Assembly (NCBI RefSeq): GCF_028290025.1
Contig: NZ_JAQGKQ010000026.1
Location: forward strand, 1-64,000
Reading direction: 5' to 3'
Origin: Cypionkella sp.
GTDB lineage: Bacteria > Pseudomonadota > Alphaproteobacteria > Rhodobacterales > Rhodobacteraceae
DNA: 64,000 nucleotides
A model generated the notes under the pieces. It had not been told where the DNA came from. It saw only the letters and a list, made by a program, of their open reading frames with translations, and ran no database searches. The position numbers were made by a program, and so were the translations under genes. Below, one piece after another: positions 1 to 8,725 of this stretch. The stretch's first letter is position 1, and every line of letters begins with the position of its first letter.

Positions 1-48
1 AGCAAAACTTGCTGAGACGTTCCCACCCAAACACACGGGAACAACCGT

Positions 49-125
<77 letters not shown>

Positions 126-154
126 AATCTAAGAAACATATCAGATGCTTAGAG

Positions 155-179
155 CCTGACTTAAACAGTCAGGTTTTTT
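155..179 (+). terminator. Rho-independent terminator after tRNA-Met
   Basis: A perfect 7-bp stem (CCTGACT/AGTCAGG) with a 5-nt loop is followed by six T residues, 30 nt downstream of the tRNA. It probably ends the tRNA transcript. Confidence 0.85.
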
Positions 180-315
180 CGTTTGCATTTTGTGTCAACG
201 CCATGTCAACGTTTCGAGAGTCGCGCTGAAATCGACTGCCAAAGCGCCCTTTCCACCAACGTTGAAACCATCGCCCTTCCCTGCTATATGACTCAGTCAT
301 ACCAAGGAGGCGCGG

Positions 316-585
316 ATGACCGTCAAGACGACCCTCAGCTTTACCGACCGCCACCATCACTTCCTCTCGGAAAAGGTGGGGCAAGGCATCTTCGCAACGC
401 AGAGCGCCGCTGTTGCGGCCGCGCTGGAGCAGATGATGCAGGACGAGGAAGAACGAGAAGTAGCCCTCTCGGCCCTCGGCCAAGAAATCCGCGCCCGCAT
501 GGAGACGCCCCGCACAATGTTCATCGACCAAGGCGACGCGTTCGCCGCTGCTCGTGGCACCATAGGCGCGGCTCGTGGGGCGTGA
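316..585 (+). CDS. parD: ParD-family antitoxin
   Basis: An 89-residue protein of the ParD type. The N-terminal half (roughly residues 1-45, TTLSFTDRHHHFLSEKV...) fits the ribbon-helix-helix DNA-binding fold that binds operator DNA and autoregulates the operon. The C-terminal half is acidic and then Ala-rich, and in this family it wraps the toxin. The ATG start follows a strong AGGAGG ribosome binding site at about 305-310. Its stop codon lies inside the start region of the next gene, so the two are translationally coupled as in parDE operons. The assignment rests on the family-like sequence plus the ParE-like partner directly downstream. It is predicted to stabilise the accessory segment by post-segregational killing. 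Confidence 0.85.
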   Translation: MTVKTTLSFTDRHHHFLSEKVGQGIFATQSAAVAAALEQMMQDEEEREVALSALGQEIRARMETPRTMFIDQGDAFAAARGTIGAARGA

Positions 586-899
586 TCTACCGGATCCGGT
601 TCCACCCTCTTGTCTCCCGTGACCTCGACGCCATTGCCCAATGGATCATCGACTATGCAGGGCCGGAGGCGGCGGCTCGTAAGTTGGCCGAGATCGAAGC
701 CGCCATCGCCACACTGAAGACCACGCCGCATAAGGGCAGCATGCGAGATGAAACCGCCCCTGGCCTGCGCGCCATCCCGGCAGGCCGGAAGGCCGTGGTG
801 GCCTTCCTGGTTGACGATGACGCGAGCGAAGTGCTGATTTACGCGGTAACCTATGGCGGCGCGGATTGGATCGGACGCACCGGCGGGCGTCGACGATAA
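582..899 (+). CDS. parE: ParE-family toxin (RelE/ParE superfamily)
   Basis: A GTG start at 582 overlaps the antitoxin stop (GTGA) and gives a 105-residue protein. VIYRIRFHPLVSRDLDAIAQ at the N terminus and the following helical region (WIIDYAGPEAAARKLAEIEA) are typical of ParE toxins, as are GLRAIPAGRKAVVAFLVDDD and the late LIYAVTYGGAD strand. Members of the family poison DNA gyrase or, in the RelE branch, cleave mRNA; the ParD partner favours a gyrase poison. An open frame extends upstream to 183, but those codons overlap the antitoxin and do not look like toxin sequence, so the overlapping GTG is preferred. The gene appears intact. Confidence 0.85.
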   Translation: MIYRIRFHPLVSRDLDAIAQWIIDYAGPEAAARKLAEIEAAIATLKTTPHKGSMRDETAPGLRAIPAGRKAVVAFLVDDDASEVLIYAVTYGGADWIGRTGGRRR

Positions 900-936
900 T
901 TGCTGTTGAGTTAGTTCCATAAGCTTCGATGCAAGC

Positions 937-1922
937 ATGCCACTGCCGACGCTCTATGGTATGAGTTGCGGCCAAATCACTAGGAAATTCCATGAGCCTG
1001 AGAACGCAACGACAAGGACAGATGGGGTCAATGCAGTTGAAAAGATCGTTCTCGCGGAATGGAATGCTCGATGGCAACCTCTGGAAGCGCACAACGATGA
1101 CGCAGTCGACGGCCTTATCTTCTTAGAAAGAGACGGCGAACTATCTGGTCAAATTATTTTTACGCAGGTCAAGTGTGTCAAAGCCAAAAAGCGAAGTGAC
1201 GGCAAGCTCGCCGTTTCAATCGCAGCAAATCAGCTAGCAAGGAATTTGGCTGCTTGGCGGAAAGTTGTCGGCGCCGCAATTGTTGTGCTGGTCGATCCGG
1301 ATGACCTAAGTGCGCGGTGGGTGGACATCAGGCCCAGTGACGCGAGAACTTCAGCTCAGATCCTTGTGCCCGGAGACCAAATGTTCGACCGTCGGGCGAG
1401 GAAGTCGATTAGTCAGTTGTGCGGAACATTAACTCAAGATTTGCAGGCTCAGAAAATCCACACTTTCGCCGGAGACTTTCCTCATCTCCGATGCTCAGAG
1501 CATGTCCAACAAGCATCCCGAAGCATCTACAAGTCCATGGCGCAGACAGCCACGACTCTCGGGCGCAACGGAGAGCGTGTTCATTTTGACCGTGAAGGTT
1601 GGCGGCACATTACCAGACCTGGCCGTAGTGAGCTCTCCAGATACCAGAGCTTCGTATTGCTTGGAGCAGCCCGCAAAATTATCGAAGAGTGCGTCACTCC
1701 GCCGATAATCTCGGCAGCAGCTTCGGCGACGATCGTAACTTCCGTTTATTTCAGATCGATAGCATGGTGACTTTTCCGTTCCGGCAGACGGGATTAGTTC
1801 GCCTGATCCTGAGGAAGTCGATGCTTGAACCTGTTCAGGAGCAGAAGCTCAAATTCTGGACCATTTACGAGCCGCGACGCAAACTTAACGGGATGGGTGT
1901 GCAAGAACCACGACGCCCATAA
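937..1922 (+). pseudogene. DUF4365-domain protein, frameshifted
   Basis: The open frame from 937 (or a second ATG at 961) to 1770 encodes about 277 residues. The N-terminal third, with DDAVDGLIFLERDGE and then IIFTQVKCVKAKKR, resembles the DUF4365 domain, a nuclease-like fold found in mobile-element and defence proteins. The later part (HFDREGWRHITRPGRSE, then LLGAARKIIEE) looks like a second compact domain that I cannot name with confidence. After KIIEE the protein-like sequence continues in another frame (VRHSADNL... RLFQIDSMVTFPFRQTGLVR... WTIYEPRRK) to a stop at 1922. Restoring one G near 1688-1690 (GAG-GTG instead of GAG-TG) joins them. I therefore read one gene of about 320 codons with a 1-nt deletion. 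The start has no clear ribosome binding site. Confidence 0.6.
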
Positions 1923-2092
1923 ACCCTAAGGCTGCTTGGGGCTCTGAGTAGCTCTTGCACACTTGCGGGTCTTAGCCCAACTGGCTGACTTTTTCCACCA
2001 AAAAGGACGGGGGATGGTCGAACAGCCCAGCGAGTTCGTTCATCACCAGGCAGCACCGACCTTGGGCTTCCGCACCTCGAAACGGCGGACTA

Positions 2093-4908
2093 TCAAAATC
2101 CATACTTCTCTCTGCGAAGATTGAACGCTGCCGCGCCGCCTTCCATGATGCGTTTTATCGCCTCACGTATATCGGGTATGTCGATAGCCCCTTCTCCAGC
2201 AATCTTGCCACCGGATTGGTCCCCAGCCTTGCGATAATCGCACCAAGCAACAAGTTCGGCATCCCCATTGACGACCAGATTGGCATTGTGGCTTACGAAA
2301 ATCAGCTGACGCCGTTTTTTCGCGGCCCATATCTGCTCAACAATTTCCTGCATAACTGGATTGTCCAGGTCCTCTTCCGGTTGATCGATGAGAAGGGGCG
2401 GCCCTGCCTGGTTCAACAACGTGCGCAACAGCGCGGTCGCTTGTTGGCCTGACGATGCGTTGGAAAAATTGATGTATTCCCCTTCGCGCGAACGGTACTC
2501 AAAACGGGGCTCACTGGTAATTTCAATCAGGGATAGTGACAGCCAGTCATCCGGAGTCAATTTGCTGGCAAGCTTTTCGCAATCCGCCTTGGTCGCGCCT
2601 GCGCTTGTAAGGAACGGTGTTTCGGGCAGATGTTCCGTGGAATCCTTTGCGGAATCGAAGTTCGCAAGTGTTTCCAGGTCTTCAAGTGTGCCTATCCAGG
2701 TGCGATGAGGATCTTCCGCATTAAGTACAGATTCGGCGATCTGTTCGATCCGGTCTTTGCGGATTCCCGATCCGCTCAGCCGCTCTCTCATCAGGTCGGA
2801 GAACAGGTTGGCGTTTGAATATCTGCGAACGATAGCCCGGATTGCACCACCGGAGCGCTCGGTCAGGGCATCACACTGAGCTTGGATCAAGGCATCGCGC
2901 TGTCTTCTGAGATCGTGAAGCTGATCTTGTTCAGCTTTGTAGGATTCGCCTGCTTTCTGGAGCGACAACAGTTCGTCCGACAGACGAGTGAGCTCTCGCT
3001 GAAGTGCCGCAACCTTTGCCTCAAGCTCTTTCATCTGCTCCATGCGGTCCTTGTGAGCAGACGATTTTTCCAGAGCGGTAGAATTAGATTGGCGGTAAGC
3101 CACCAGCCGGGCGTTCCAAGCCGACCACTTACTGCCGTCTCTCTCCTCTGTGGCCCGATCAATTTTTAGCCTTGCACCGCGAAGCGCTTCAGCGATTTCA
3201 GCGACTAACACACCATATTCGGCAGACAATTCCTCTACGAGCGCTTTTTCGGGAAACTCTTCAGGCAGTTCGGTGAGTTCTCCTCGCACTTCACCGCCAG
3301 CCAACTCAAGCAGTTGATCAATGCGTGTACCTGCATCTTTGAGACGATGCCTGCGCGCGTCGACGGCCTGTTCGGCGCGATCATATTGCGAGCTGAGATC
3401 AAGGAGAGACCGGTCCTCTTCTGCAAGGCCGCCCAGTGACGCCCTTATCTTGGAAGCCTGTTCTTGGTATGAGCGCACCTGTAGCGCCACGCGGGCAGCG
3501 TCCTTTTCGATGGCCTTCTGGCGCTGTCTCGTGGAATAGCTCTTGCGGAGCTTCTCGCTTTGTTCTCCCATCTGCCTCTCAAGTTGACCGAGTTCGGTTC
3601 GGATGGGGGCGGAGATAAATCGTGCGAGTTCGTCCAGCCTTACGCTGACGTTGCTGAGTTGCTTCTGGCTGTAGGCTTGAACAGGAAGAAGCGTGCGTAC
3701 TTCGTTCTCTGAACATGGCCGCAATTCATCGTCTCCGACCTTGATCTGGACGATCCCCTCTTTGCTGGACCTTCGCACAGAATGCGGCACGCCGTTCAAG
3801 GTGAACGTGACATCAACGGTCGCCCCTAGAGGCTTGAGACTGCCCTCAATTAGCCGGGAGCGGCGAGCCTGATAGTCCGGGGTATCGTCATCGCTTCCAG
3901 CAGGAGGCTGGTCACACAACGCCCAGCGAAGATACTCAAGGATCGTCGACTTTCCCGTGCCACGACCGCCGATCAGTGCATTGTACTGGGGATTGAAGGC
4001 AAGCTCCAAAGGACCGAGAAAAGAGCTGTTCTGAACGCTGATCGACGTTATGACGATTGATGGGACGCTCGGCTCTGAGTCTGAAATCCGTGACTCTTGG
4101 GCAAGGCATGCTTGGCGCAGCGCCTCCGCCGTAGGGCTGGCCCATTTGATCCAGGAAGAGTGTTTACCGAGTCAGCGTGATCTTCGCGCCGGTTGTCTGA
4201 AGTCTGGATGCAGGCTATCCGCTTGTTTCCCCAAGCTTTTTCTTTTCCGGCAATGATATTAAGGGTGCCCGATTTCAAGCCGTCTCTTGACCCATCCAAA
4301 TAGCCGCCCACGCAAGGCATATCCTTGTATTTGGGAGCCATGCCGCTGCGGAGCAGCGAGAATTTCCCTTCGCCGCTGACATTGGGAAGAATTATGTAGC
4401 GGTCCTTTAGCCAGCTATGTTCGTCCAGCTTAATCTTTAGGGCTTTTAAAGAGTCGATGTGGTCAAGCCGTTCTGTCTGAATTGTCTTTGCTTCGTTTGC
4501 TGGGGCAGAAGTAATCGTCAATGCTGTAAGGACGGCGTCAAAGCGGTTGTCCTCGAAATCCGCGCCAAGCAATAGGATGGCTTGGCAAGGCACTGCGAGC
4601 GTCAACTCAATTCCCGGAAAGACGACGATACGGTCGCGACCCTGCAAAGGGCTCCCCATTGCATCGGTTTCCTGTAAGGCGGCCTGCCGGACGAATGGAA
4701 TAAATGCCATGTCGTGGTGGTCGGTGACTGCAATTGCGTCGAGACCCTTTTCCCGGCACGCTGCGATGAGCGATGTGGCGTACTCTGCGCGCTCTTCATC
4801 GGTGACGCGCGCCTGGCCCGTCCATTGGCGATCCCTAGGGCTGTGAACTTGGAAGTCGCAGCGGAAGAAATGTGCACCTTTGTCCGCGCTGCTTAGTTCG
4901 CCGCCCAT
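2093..4908 (-). pseudogene. TrlF-type PHP domain plus SMC-like ATPase, frameshifted
   Basis: Two adjacent minus-strand frames (4908-4048 and 4009-2093) form one protein of about 938 residues. The N-terminal part is a PHP phosphoesterase domain: CDFQVHSPRD near residue 17 and AVTDHHD near 60 are metal-binding motifs. The C-terminal part is an SMC/RecF-like ATPase: Walker A GGRGTGKST near residue 313, a long coiled coil rich in Glu, Arg and Leu, Walker B LLIDQPEEDLDN and the H-loop VSHNANLVV. The frame breaks near 4170. Adding one C there (GAC-CTC-GGT) gives LGKHSSWIKW and continues unbroken into the ATPase. ATG 4908 is preferred over an upstream TTG because GGAG lies 8 nt before it. This architecture matches proteins called TrlF-family ATPases, thought to act on nucleic acid in defence. 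As sequenced it is split and probably inactive unless the indel is an error. Confidence 0.72.
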
Positions 4909-5245
4909 CCTTCGGTCTCCAATTCCTGTGCGCAATCGATTATCTTCATGGTCGTCACGCTGACCTCAGCGATGCAATGGGAAATTTCGATCTTACCCAA
5001 GGTTGTCTGCCTTCTTGCCCTCTCCGCGTCGTCCTTCAAGCTTTGCAAAGGGTCAAATACTCACTGGCCGCACAAATTGCTGACTGCCGCAGTCGGCCAC
5101 CGTCCATTTTCCGGTGTTCGGCAGTCAGCCAAACTGGTTATTCGCCCGCTATTCGGCAAAGGTTTGCTTGTCTCCTGGCACTGCTAATGGGGAAACGCAG
5201 GACAAGTCGACTCGCTGGCGCATGCTGGCCGTCATCCCCCCAAGT
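4909..5245. other. Gene-free junction with a long inverted repeat
   Basis: No convincing coding sequence separates the defence-like genes from the tail element. The stretch contains a perfect 11-bp inverted repeat, GCTGACTGCCG at 5079-5089 and CGGCAGTCAGC at 5119-5129. An inner CACCG/CGGTG pair (about 5098-5102 and 5112-5116) would extend the arm of the hairpin. It lies about 120 bp beyond the last gene of the tail operon, so it could be a terminator, an end of a former mobile element or an operator. Confidence 0.6.
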
Positions 5246-5413
5246 TTACCTCCTCCGCTTGTCGGCGACAGACCAGACCGCCGAGCCGATGGTCAGAAGA
5301 GCGCCGATCACCGGCTCAAGGTCGGAGGCTTGGACAAGTCCTTTGGCGACGAGGGCGGTGCCCGCGAGAGTCAGGATTTGGCGGATGAGAGCGAGGATTG
5401 CAGGTTTCAGCAT
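5246..5413 (-). CDS. Small holin-like membrane protein
   Basis: A 55-residue protein starting MLKPAILALIRQ from ATG 5413, which has GGAGAA just upstream. Two hydrophobic stretches (LALIRQILTLAGTALVA and EPVIGALLTIGSAVWSV) are followed by a charged tail ending ADKRRR. Small size, two membrane segments, a basic C terminus and a position next to the endolysin-like gene are typical of phage holins (Pam3 gp28-like proteins look similar). It would permeabilise the inner membrane so that the hydrolase reaches the cell wall. A longer start at 5437 would overlap the neighbouring gene. It is the last gene of the minus-strand tail operon. Confidence 0.7.
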   Translation of the reverse strand: MLKPAILALIRQILTLAGTALVAKGLVQASDLEPVIGALLTIGSAVWSVADKRRR

Positions 5414-5426
5414 GGTGTTCTCCAGT

Positions 5427-6080
5427 TCACATTTCATTGGTGGTGGTGAGGAATTCGCCCGGCCTCATGGTCGGCAGGCGCTGGGGGTGGGGTGGGAAGG
5501 TGGCGGGCCAGCGCGCGCCGAGCATGCGGGATTTGGCAACGCGCGCGATGGTGACGGCGTCGGACTGGTTGCCGCCGAGGACGAAGAAATTGGCATCATC
5601 CTGGCCGACGGCGAAACCGACATGCCCGCCTGATCCGCGTTCGAACACCAGCACGGCACCTGGGACCGGCTGCACCGGCTGCCCGAACAGCAGACAATTG
5701 CGGGCCCAGTACGGATTGGTGCCCAGCGCGCCGAGCAGCGGCTCATCGGGCAGACCCATGCGGATGCAGGTTTCCACGAAATCGCCGCACCAGGGGTTCT
5801 TGCCCGGATCGCCCAAGCTGCGGCCATCGCGCTTCAGCCAATCCATCAACCAGGTGCGGTCGCGGGCTTCGTTGCGGCCCAGCGCGGTTTTCGCTTCGGT
5901 GATCCACGGCAAGGGGCCCGGCGGGGCGACGGAAGCAGCGCGGCCATTGGCGGCGATCAACTGCTTCAGGGCGCGGGCGGTGCGGACGCCCCATTGGCCA
6001 TCGATGGCGCCGGGGGTGTGGCCGAGTTTGTCCAGTCCGCTCTGGATCAGTCGGATGGCGTCGATTGGGTCGGTGGTCAT
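5427..6080 (-). CDS. Phage peptidoglycan hydrolase (TIGR02594/CHAP-like endolysin)
   Basis: A 217-residue protein. Residues 1-45 (IQSGLDKLGHTPGAIDGQWG) form a short peptidoglycan-binding-like helical module. The rest is a cysteine amidase/peptidase of the TIGR02594 type: the catalytic Cys is in NPWCGDFVE (C98) and the probable His in GGHVGFAVGQ (H153). ATG 6080 follows AAGGAG at ideal spacing. The gene lies between a minus-strand terminator upstream and the holin-like gene downstream, forming a lysis cassette. It should release particles by cutting the cell wall. No signal peptide is visible, consistent with holin-dependent export. Confidence 0.82.
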   Translation of the reverse strand: MTTDPIDAIRLIQSGLDKLGHTPGAIDGQWGVRTARALKQLIAANGRAASVAPPGPLPWITEAKTALGRNEARDRTWLMDWLKRDGRSLGDPGKNPWCGDFVETCIRMGLPDEPLLGALGTNPYWARNCLLFGQPVQPVPGAVLVFERGSGGHVGFAVGQDDANFFVLGGNQSDAVTIARVAKSRMLGARWPATFPPHPQRLPTMRPGEFLTTTNEM

Positions 6081-6112
6081 AGGATGGCTCCTTCTGCCCG
6101 CTGCCGGGCAAC

Positions 6113-6135
6113 AAAAAACCCGCCGTGCAGGCGGG
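6113..6135 (-). terminator. Rho-independent terminator on the minus strand
   Basis: On the minus strand a stem CCCGCC/GGCGGG (6135-6130 and 6124-6119) with a 5-nt loop is followed by six T residues (6118-6113). It separates the structural genes from the lysis cassette and probably attenuates read-through. Confidence 0.8.
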
Positions 6136-6165
6136 CTGGGGTGGATCAGGATGGTGTGTTTCGGG

Positions 6166-6474
6166 TCAGTCGCCCCGACTGCGCTGGAATGCCTCGAACA
6201 TCAGATCCCGCATGGCGCGGATGTCGGTTTCGATGCGCTCCAGCCGGTCGGCGTCGGCCTTGCGGTCTTCAGCGCGCTGCTTATCGTAACGGTCGCGTTC
6301 GGCGGCCAATTCGTGCTCCAGGCGTTCCAAAACGGCTTCGTTGGTGAAGGCTTTGCGGGTGACGGTGGCCGCGATGGCGAGGCTACCACCCATCAGGGCG
6401 GTGATGGCGGCGGTCAGGCCGTGGTCGCGGAAGGCTTGGGCGACGCCTTCGAGAAAGGTCGGTGGTTCGGTCAT
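6166..6474 (-). CDS. Small membrane-anchored coiled-coil phage protein
   Basis: A 102-residue protein (MTEPPTFLEGVAQAF...) starting at ATG 6474, with GGAAAG 7 nt upstream. A single hydrophobic segment (about residues 20-40, AAITALMGGSLAIAATV) is followed by a highly charged coiled coil (LERLEHELAAERDRYDKQRA... RLERIETDIRAMRDLM). This layout, next to the lysis genes, suggests an accessory lysis protein such as a spanin-like or holin-associated protein, but no family is recognised with certainty. It lies 44 nt upstream of the operon's internal terminator and downstream of the fibre-like genes. Confidence 0.6.
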   Translation of the reverse strand: MTEPPTFLEGVAQAFRDHGLTAAITALMGGSLAIAATVTRKAFTNEAVLERLEHELAAERDRYDKQRAEDRKADADRLERIETDIRAMRDLMFEAFQRSRGD

Positions 6475-6517
6475 GATGGGGCTTTCCAAGGTTCAAGTTT
6501 GGTGGGCGGCGCGGCCG

Positions 6518-7264
6518 TCACGGCGCGACATAGAACGTGGCGCTGAGCCGCCAGATCACGCTGGTGGTCAAGGGCGCGACAATGGTCGTGGCAGTATTCT
6601 GGGCCGAGGCCATGATTGCCCGCGCTGGCTCCATGGATTTCTCATAGACGCTGCCCTGCGCTGCCGCCTCGACCGGGATGGAAAACGCCAGTGCGCCCGG
6701 CAGATTGGTCGTCGTGATCACCACTGGGGTCGTGCCCGCCGTGAGGAGCGCTGCCGCATGCCGTTCGATGCGCAGGCCGGTTATGTAGTGGCGCAGGCCT
6801 GCGCCGGGCGCTGTCAGCGTCAAGGTCGCGGCTGTGCTCAGCGCAGCGGTGATCGTGGCGGCGTTGGAGGACACCTCGCCCAGCAGACGGTCGTCGAGAA
6901 GCCCGGTCGCCGCCAGAAGCGTCGCCGTAGCCGCGCCCGAGGTATAGGCCGTCACCCGAGCACGGATCTTGGCAAACCCGGCACAGGCCGCCACCCATGC
7001 GCCCGCTGCGGCGCCAGTGACGGCAGCCAGGTAGGTGCCGCCCGAAATGGACCGCACCGCCAGCAGGGTCCAGTTGGTGCCATCGACCGAACCAGCAACC
7101 TCAACCGTCAGGCTGAAGGTGCCGCGCAGGTCGAGGGAGACGGTCGAAGCGCCATCGGCGTTGATCACGTTCTCAGCGTTCAGCGCACCCAGCGCACCAG
7201 ACCCCGAGATGTTCTCACGCGGATGCAGGGTGCCGGAAGTCAGGTCACGAGATAGTTTGGCCAT
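6518..7264 (-). CDS. Putative phage structural (fibre/decoration) protein
   Basis: A 248-residue protein rich in Ala, Thr, Gly, Ser and Val with alternating polar and hydrophobic beta-type sequence and almost no Cys. The N-terminal part (LRGTFSLTVEVAGSVDGTNW) resembles beta-sandwich modules of phage appendages, with the common VEGSxDGxNW-like pattern. It starts at ATG 7264, directly against the stop of the DUF2793 gene, and probably works with it as part of the tail tip or side fibre. No catalytic motif is visible. The assignment comes mainly from composition and position. Confidence 0.55.
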   Translation of the reverse strand: MAKLSRDLTSGTLHPRENISGSGALGALNAENVINADGASTVSLDLRGTFSLTVEVAGSVDGTNWTLLAVRSISGGTYLAAVTGAAAGAWVAACAGFAKIRARVTAYTSGAATATLLAATGLLDDRLLGEVSSNAATITAALSTAATLTLTAPGAGLRHYITGLRIERHAAALLTAGTTPVVITTTNLPGALAFSIPVEAAAQGSVYEKSMEPARAIMASAQNTATTIVAPLTTSVIWRLSATFYVAP

Positions 7265-8715
7265 CAGTTTGCACTCCAGTTGATTTTGACCGCACCCGAG
7301 GTCGGGTCGGAAAAGGTGGCGTTGAGGGTGATCTGGTCGGTTCCGGCCTCGGCCCAGAGGGTGACGAGATCGAGGAGGTCGGGGCTGTTCTCGTCGGCAT
7401 CAAGCGACGGGGCGAGCGATACGTTAATGATGGAGGTGGTGGCGACGCCGGGAGCGGAAATCACGGTGGAGGCCTCAAGGGCGTTGTCGGCGACGGCGAG
7501 AACGCCCGTGCCGGTGATAGGCCCCAGGTTAAAATCCGCCCCGTCCGCCCGTGCGCGAAGACGCTGGGCGGTGGTGTTGAACCAGATCCAACCGTCGGCT
7601 CGGCCGGAAGGATCGGCGGCCAAGCCCCCCAGAATTGCCCCCTGCGGCAGGGTCGGACGTCCGCGGGTCCGGTCGATACTCAGTGCAGTGTTCCAGGTCG
7701 AGCCATCCGGACTGATCTTGAAGCTGAAGTCGTCGCTCCCCAGCAAACCGATCAGCGCCCGCGCCGAGAACCCGGTCTTGAAGGCAAAGGCGGCATCGTT
7801 GCCTGCTGCGGCCTTGTTCACCGTCACCTCGATCCCGGCGCCCGCGTTGTTCATCAGAACAGCGGGTGCGTTCAGCGACAGCCGGTTGGTGGCGTCAGCT
7901 GTCGCTCCGCCGAGGCCAAGTAACTGGGCCGTGAGGTTGGCCTGAGGCATGCCGACGGCCGTCACCGCATTGGCAAAGGTCACCGTCGGTGTATTCACGA
8001 CCGTTGTGCCACCCGCGCCCGACGTGGCCGCGCCGATGTTGACGACAGTGTTCGATCCCGATGCGCCGCCGGTGCCGAGGTTGACGGTCTTGGTGAGGCC
8101 GGTCGTCGTTGCCCCGGTCCCCATCCCATAGGTCGAGGTTGCCGCAGAAGTGCCAATTGTGGCTGTCGCCGCCGACACGGTCATCGTGCCGGAAAAGGTC
8201 TTGTTGCCCGTGAAGGTCTGTGTCCCCGCGAGGATCGCCAACTCGCTGGATGTGTTGGGCAAGGTGAAGGTCCGTGTCGTGGCCGTCGTGATACCCGACA
8301 GAGAGAACAGCGCCCGTTTTGTCGGATCGGCATCATTCACCAGGCTGAAGATGGCGTCCGACACATCCTGTGGCACGCCGACCAGTTTCCAGATCGTCCC
8401 GGTCCAGACGGCGGCGGCGGTCTCGTCCGCGATCCATGCCAGCCAGCCGGGGCGCGGCACCAGACGCATCCAGACGCCATCGACCCAAGTTGTAACGTTC
8501 AGATCCCAGCCTGCCCAAAGCCCCGTCGCCCCCGAAGCGACGATGTAGCGATCCCCATCGGTGGGGGAACCGGGCGGGGTCGTCAGGTCGCGGTCCAGCA
8601 CCGACAGTTGCACCACGGCGTCGAGGAGCCGCAGGGCTTCGTTGTGGGTGACATGCTTCTGGGCCTGGGCTGCTAGAATATAGGGCAGCAGCAGGTGCGG
8701 GGAGATATCGGACAT
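7264..8715 (-). CDS. DUF2793-domain tail fibre-like protein
   Basis: A 483-residue protein. Residues 1-90 (MSDISPHLLLPYILAAQAQK, then THNEALRLLDAVVQLSVLDR) match the start of DUF2793 proteins, which lie beside GTA-like baseplate genes. The middle (about 140-300) is a low-complexity Thr/Ala/Gly/Val beta region with repeating TV, TVVNIG and TGTSAAT-like segments, consistent with a trimeric fibre. The C-terminal third (GRPTLPQGAILGGLAADPSG) resembles a fibre head. It probably recognises the cell surface. It follows the hub gene and overlaps the hub gene's ancestral end. Confidence 0.78.
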   Translation of the reverse strand: MSDISPHLLLPYILAAQAQKHVTHNEALRLLDAVVQLSVLDRDLTTPPGSPTDGDRYIVASGATGLWAGWDLNVTTWVDGVWMRLVPRPGWLAWIADETAAAVWTGTIWKLVGVPQDVSDAIFSLVNDADPTKRALFSLSGITTATTRTFTLPNTSSELAILAGTQTFTGNKTFSGTMTVSAATATIGTSAATSTYGMGTGATTTGLTKTVNLGTGGASGSNTVVNIGAATSGAGGTTVVNTPTVTFANAVTAVGMPQANLTAQLLGLGGATADATNRLSLNAPAVLMNNAGAGIEVTVNKAAAGNDAAFAFKTGFSARALIGLLGSDDFSFKISPDGSTWNTALSIDRTRGRPTLPQGAILGGLAADPSGRADGWIWFNTTAQRLRARADGADFNLGPITGTGVLAVADNALEASTVISAPGVATTSIINVSLAPSLDADENSPDLLDLVTLWAEAGTDQITLNATFSDPTSGAVKINWSAN

Positions 8716-8725
8716 TGTCCTGCTT

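Noticed and set aside
183-581. Long upstream extension of the ParE frame
   Set aside because: It overlaps the antitoxin gene in another frame and its residues are Arg/Pro-rich and unlike the toxin family. The GTG at 582 gives a normal-length toxin.
4872-7255. Long plus-strand open frames over the lysis and fibre genes
   Set aside because: They are GC-rich shadow frames antisense to well-supported phage genes with good ribosome binding sites and recognisable motifs.
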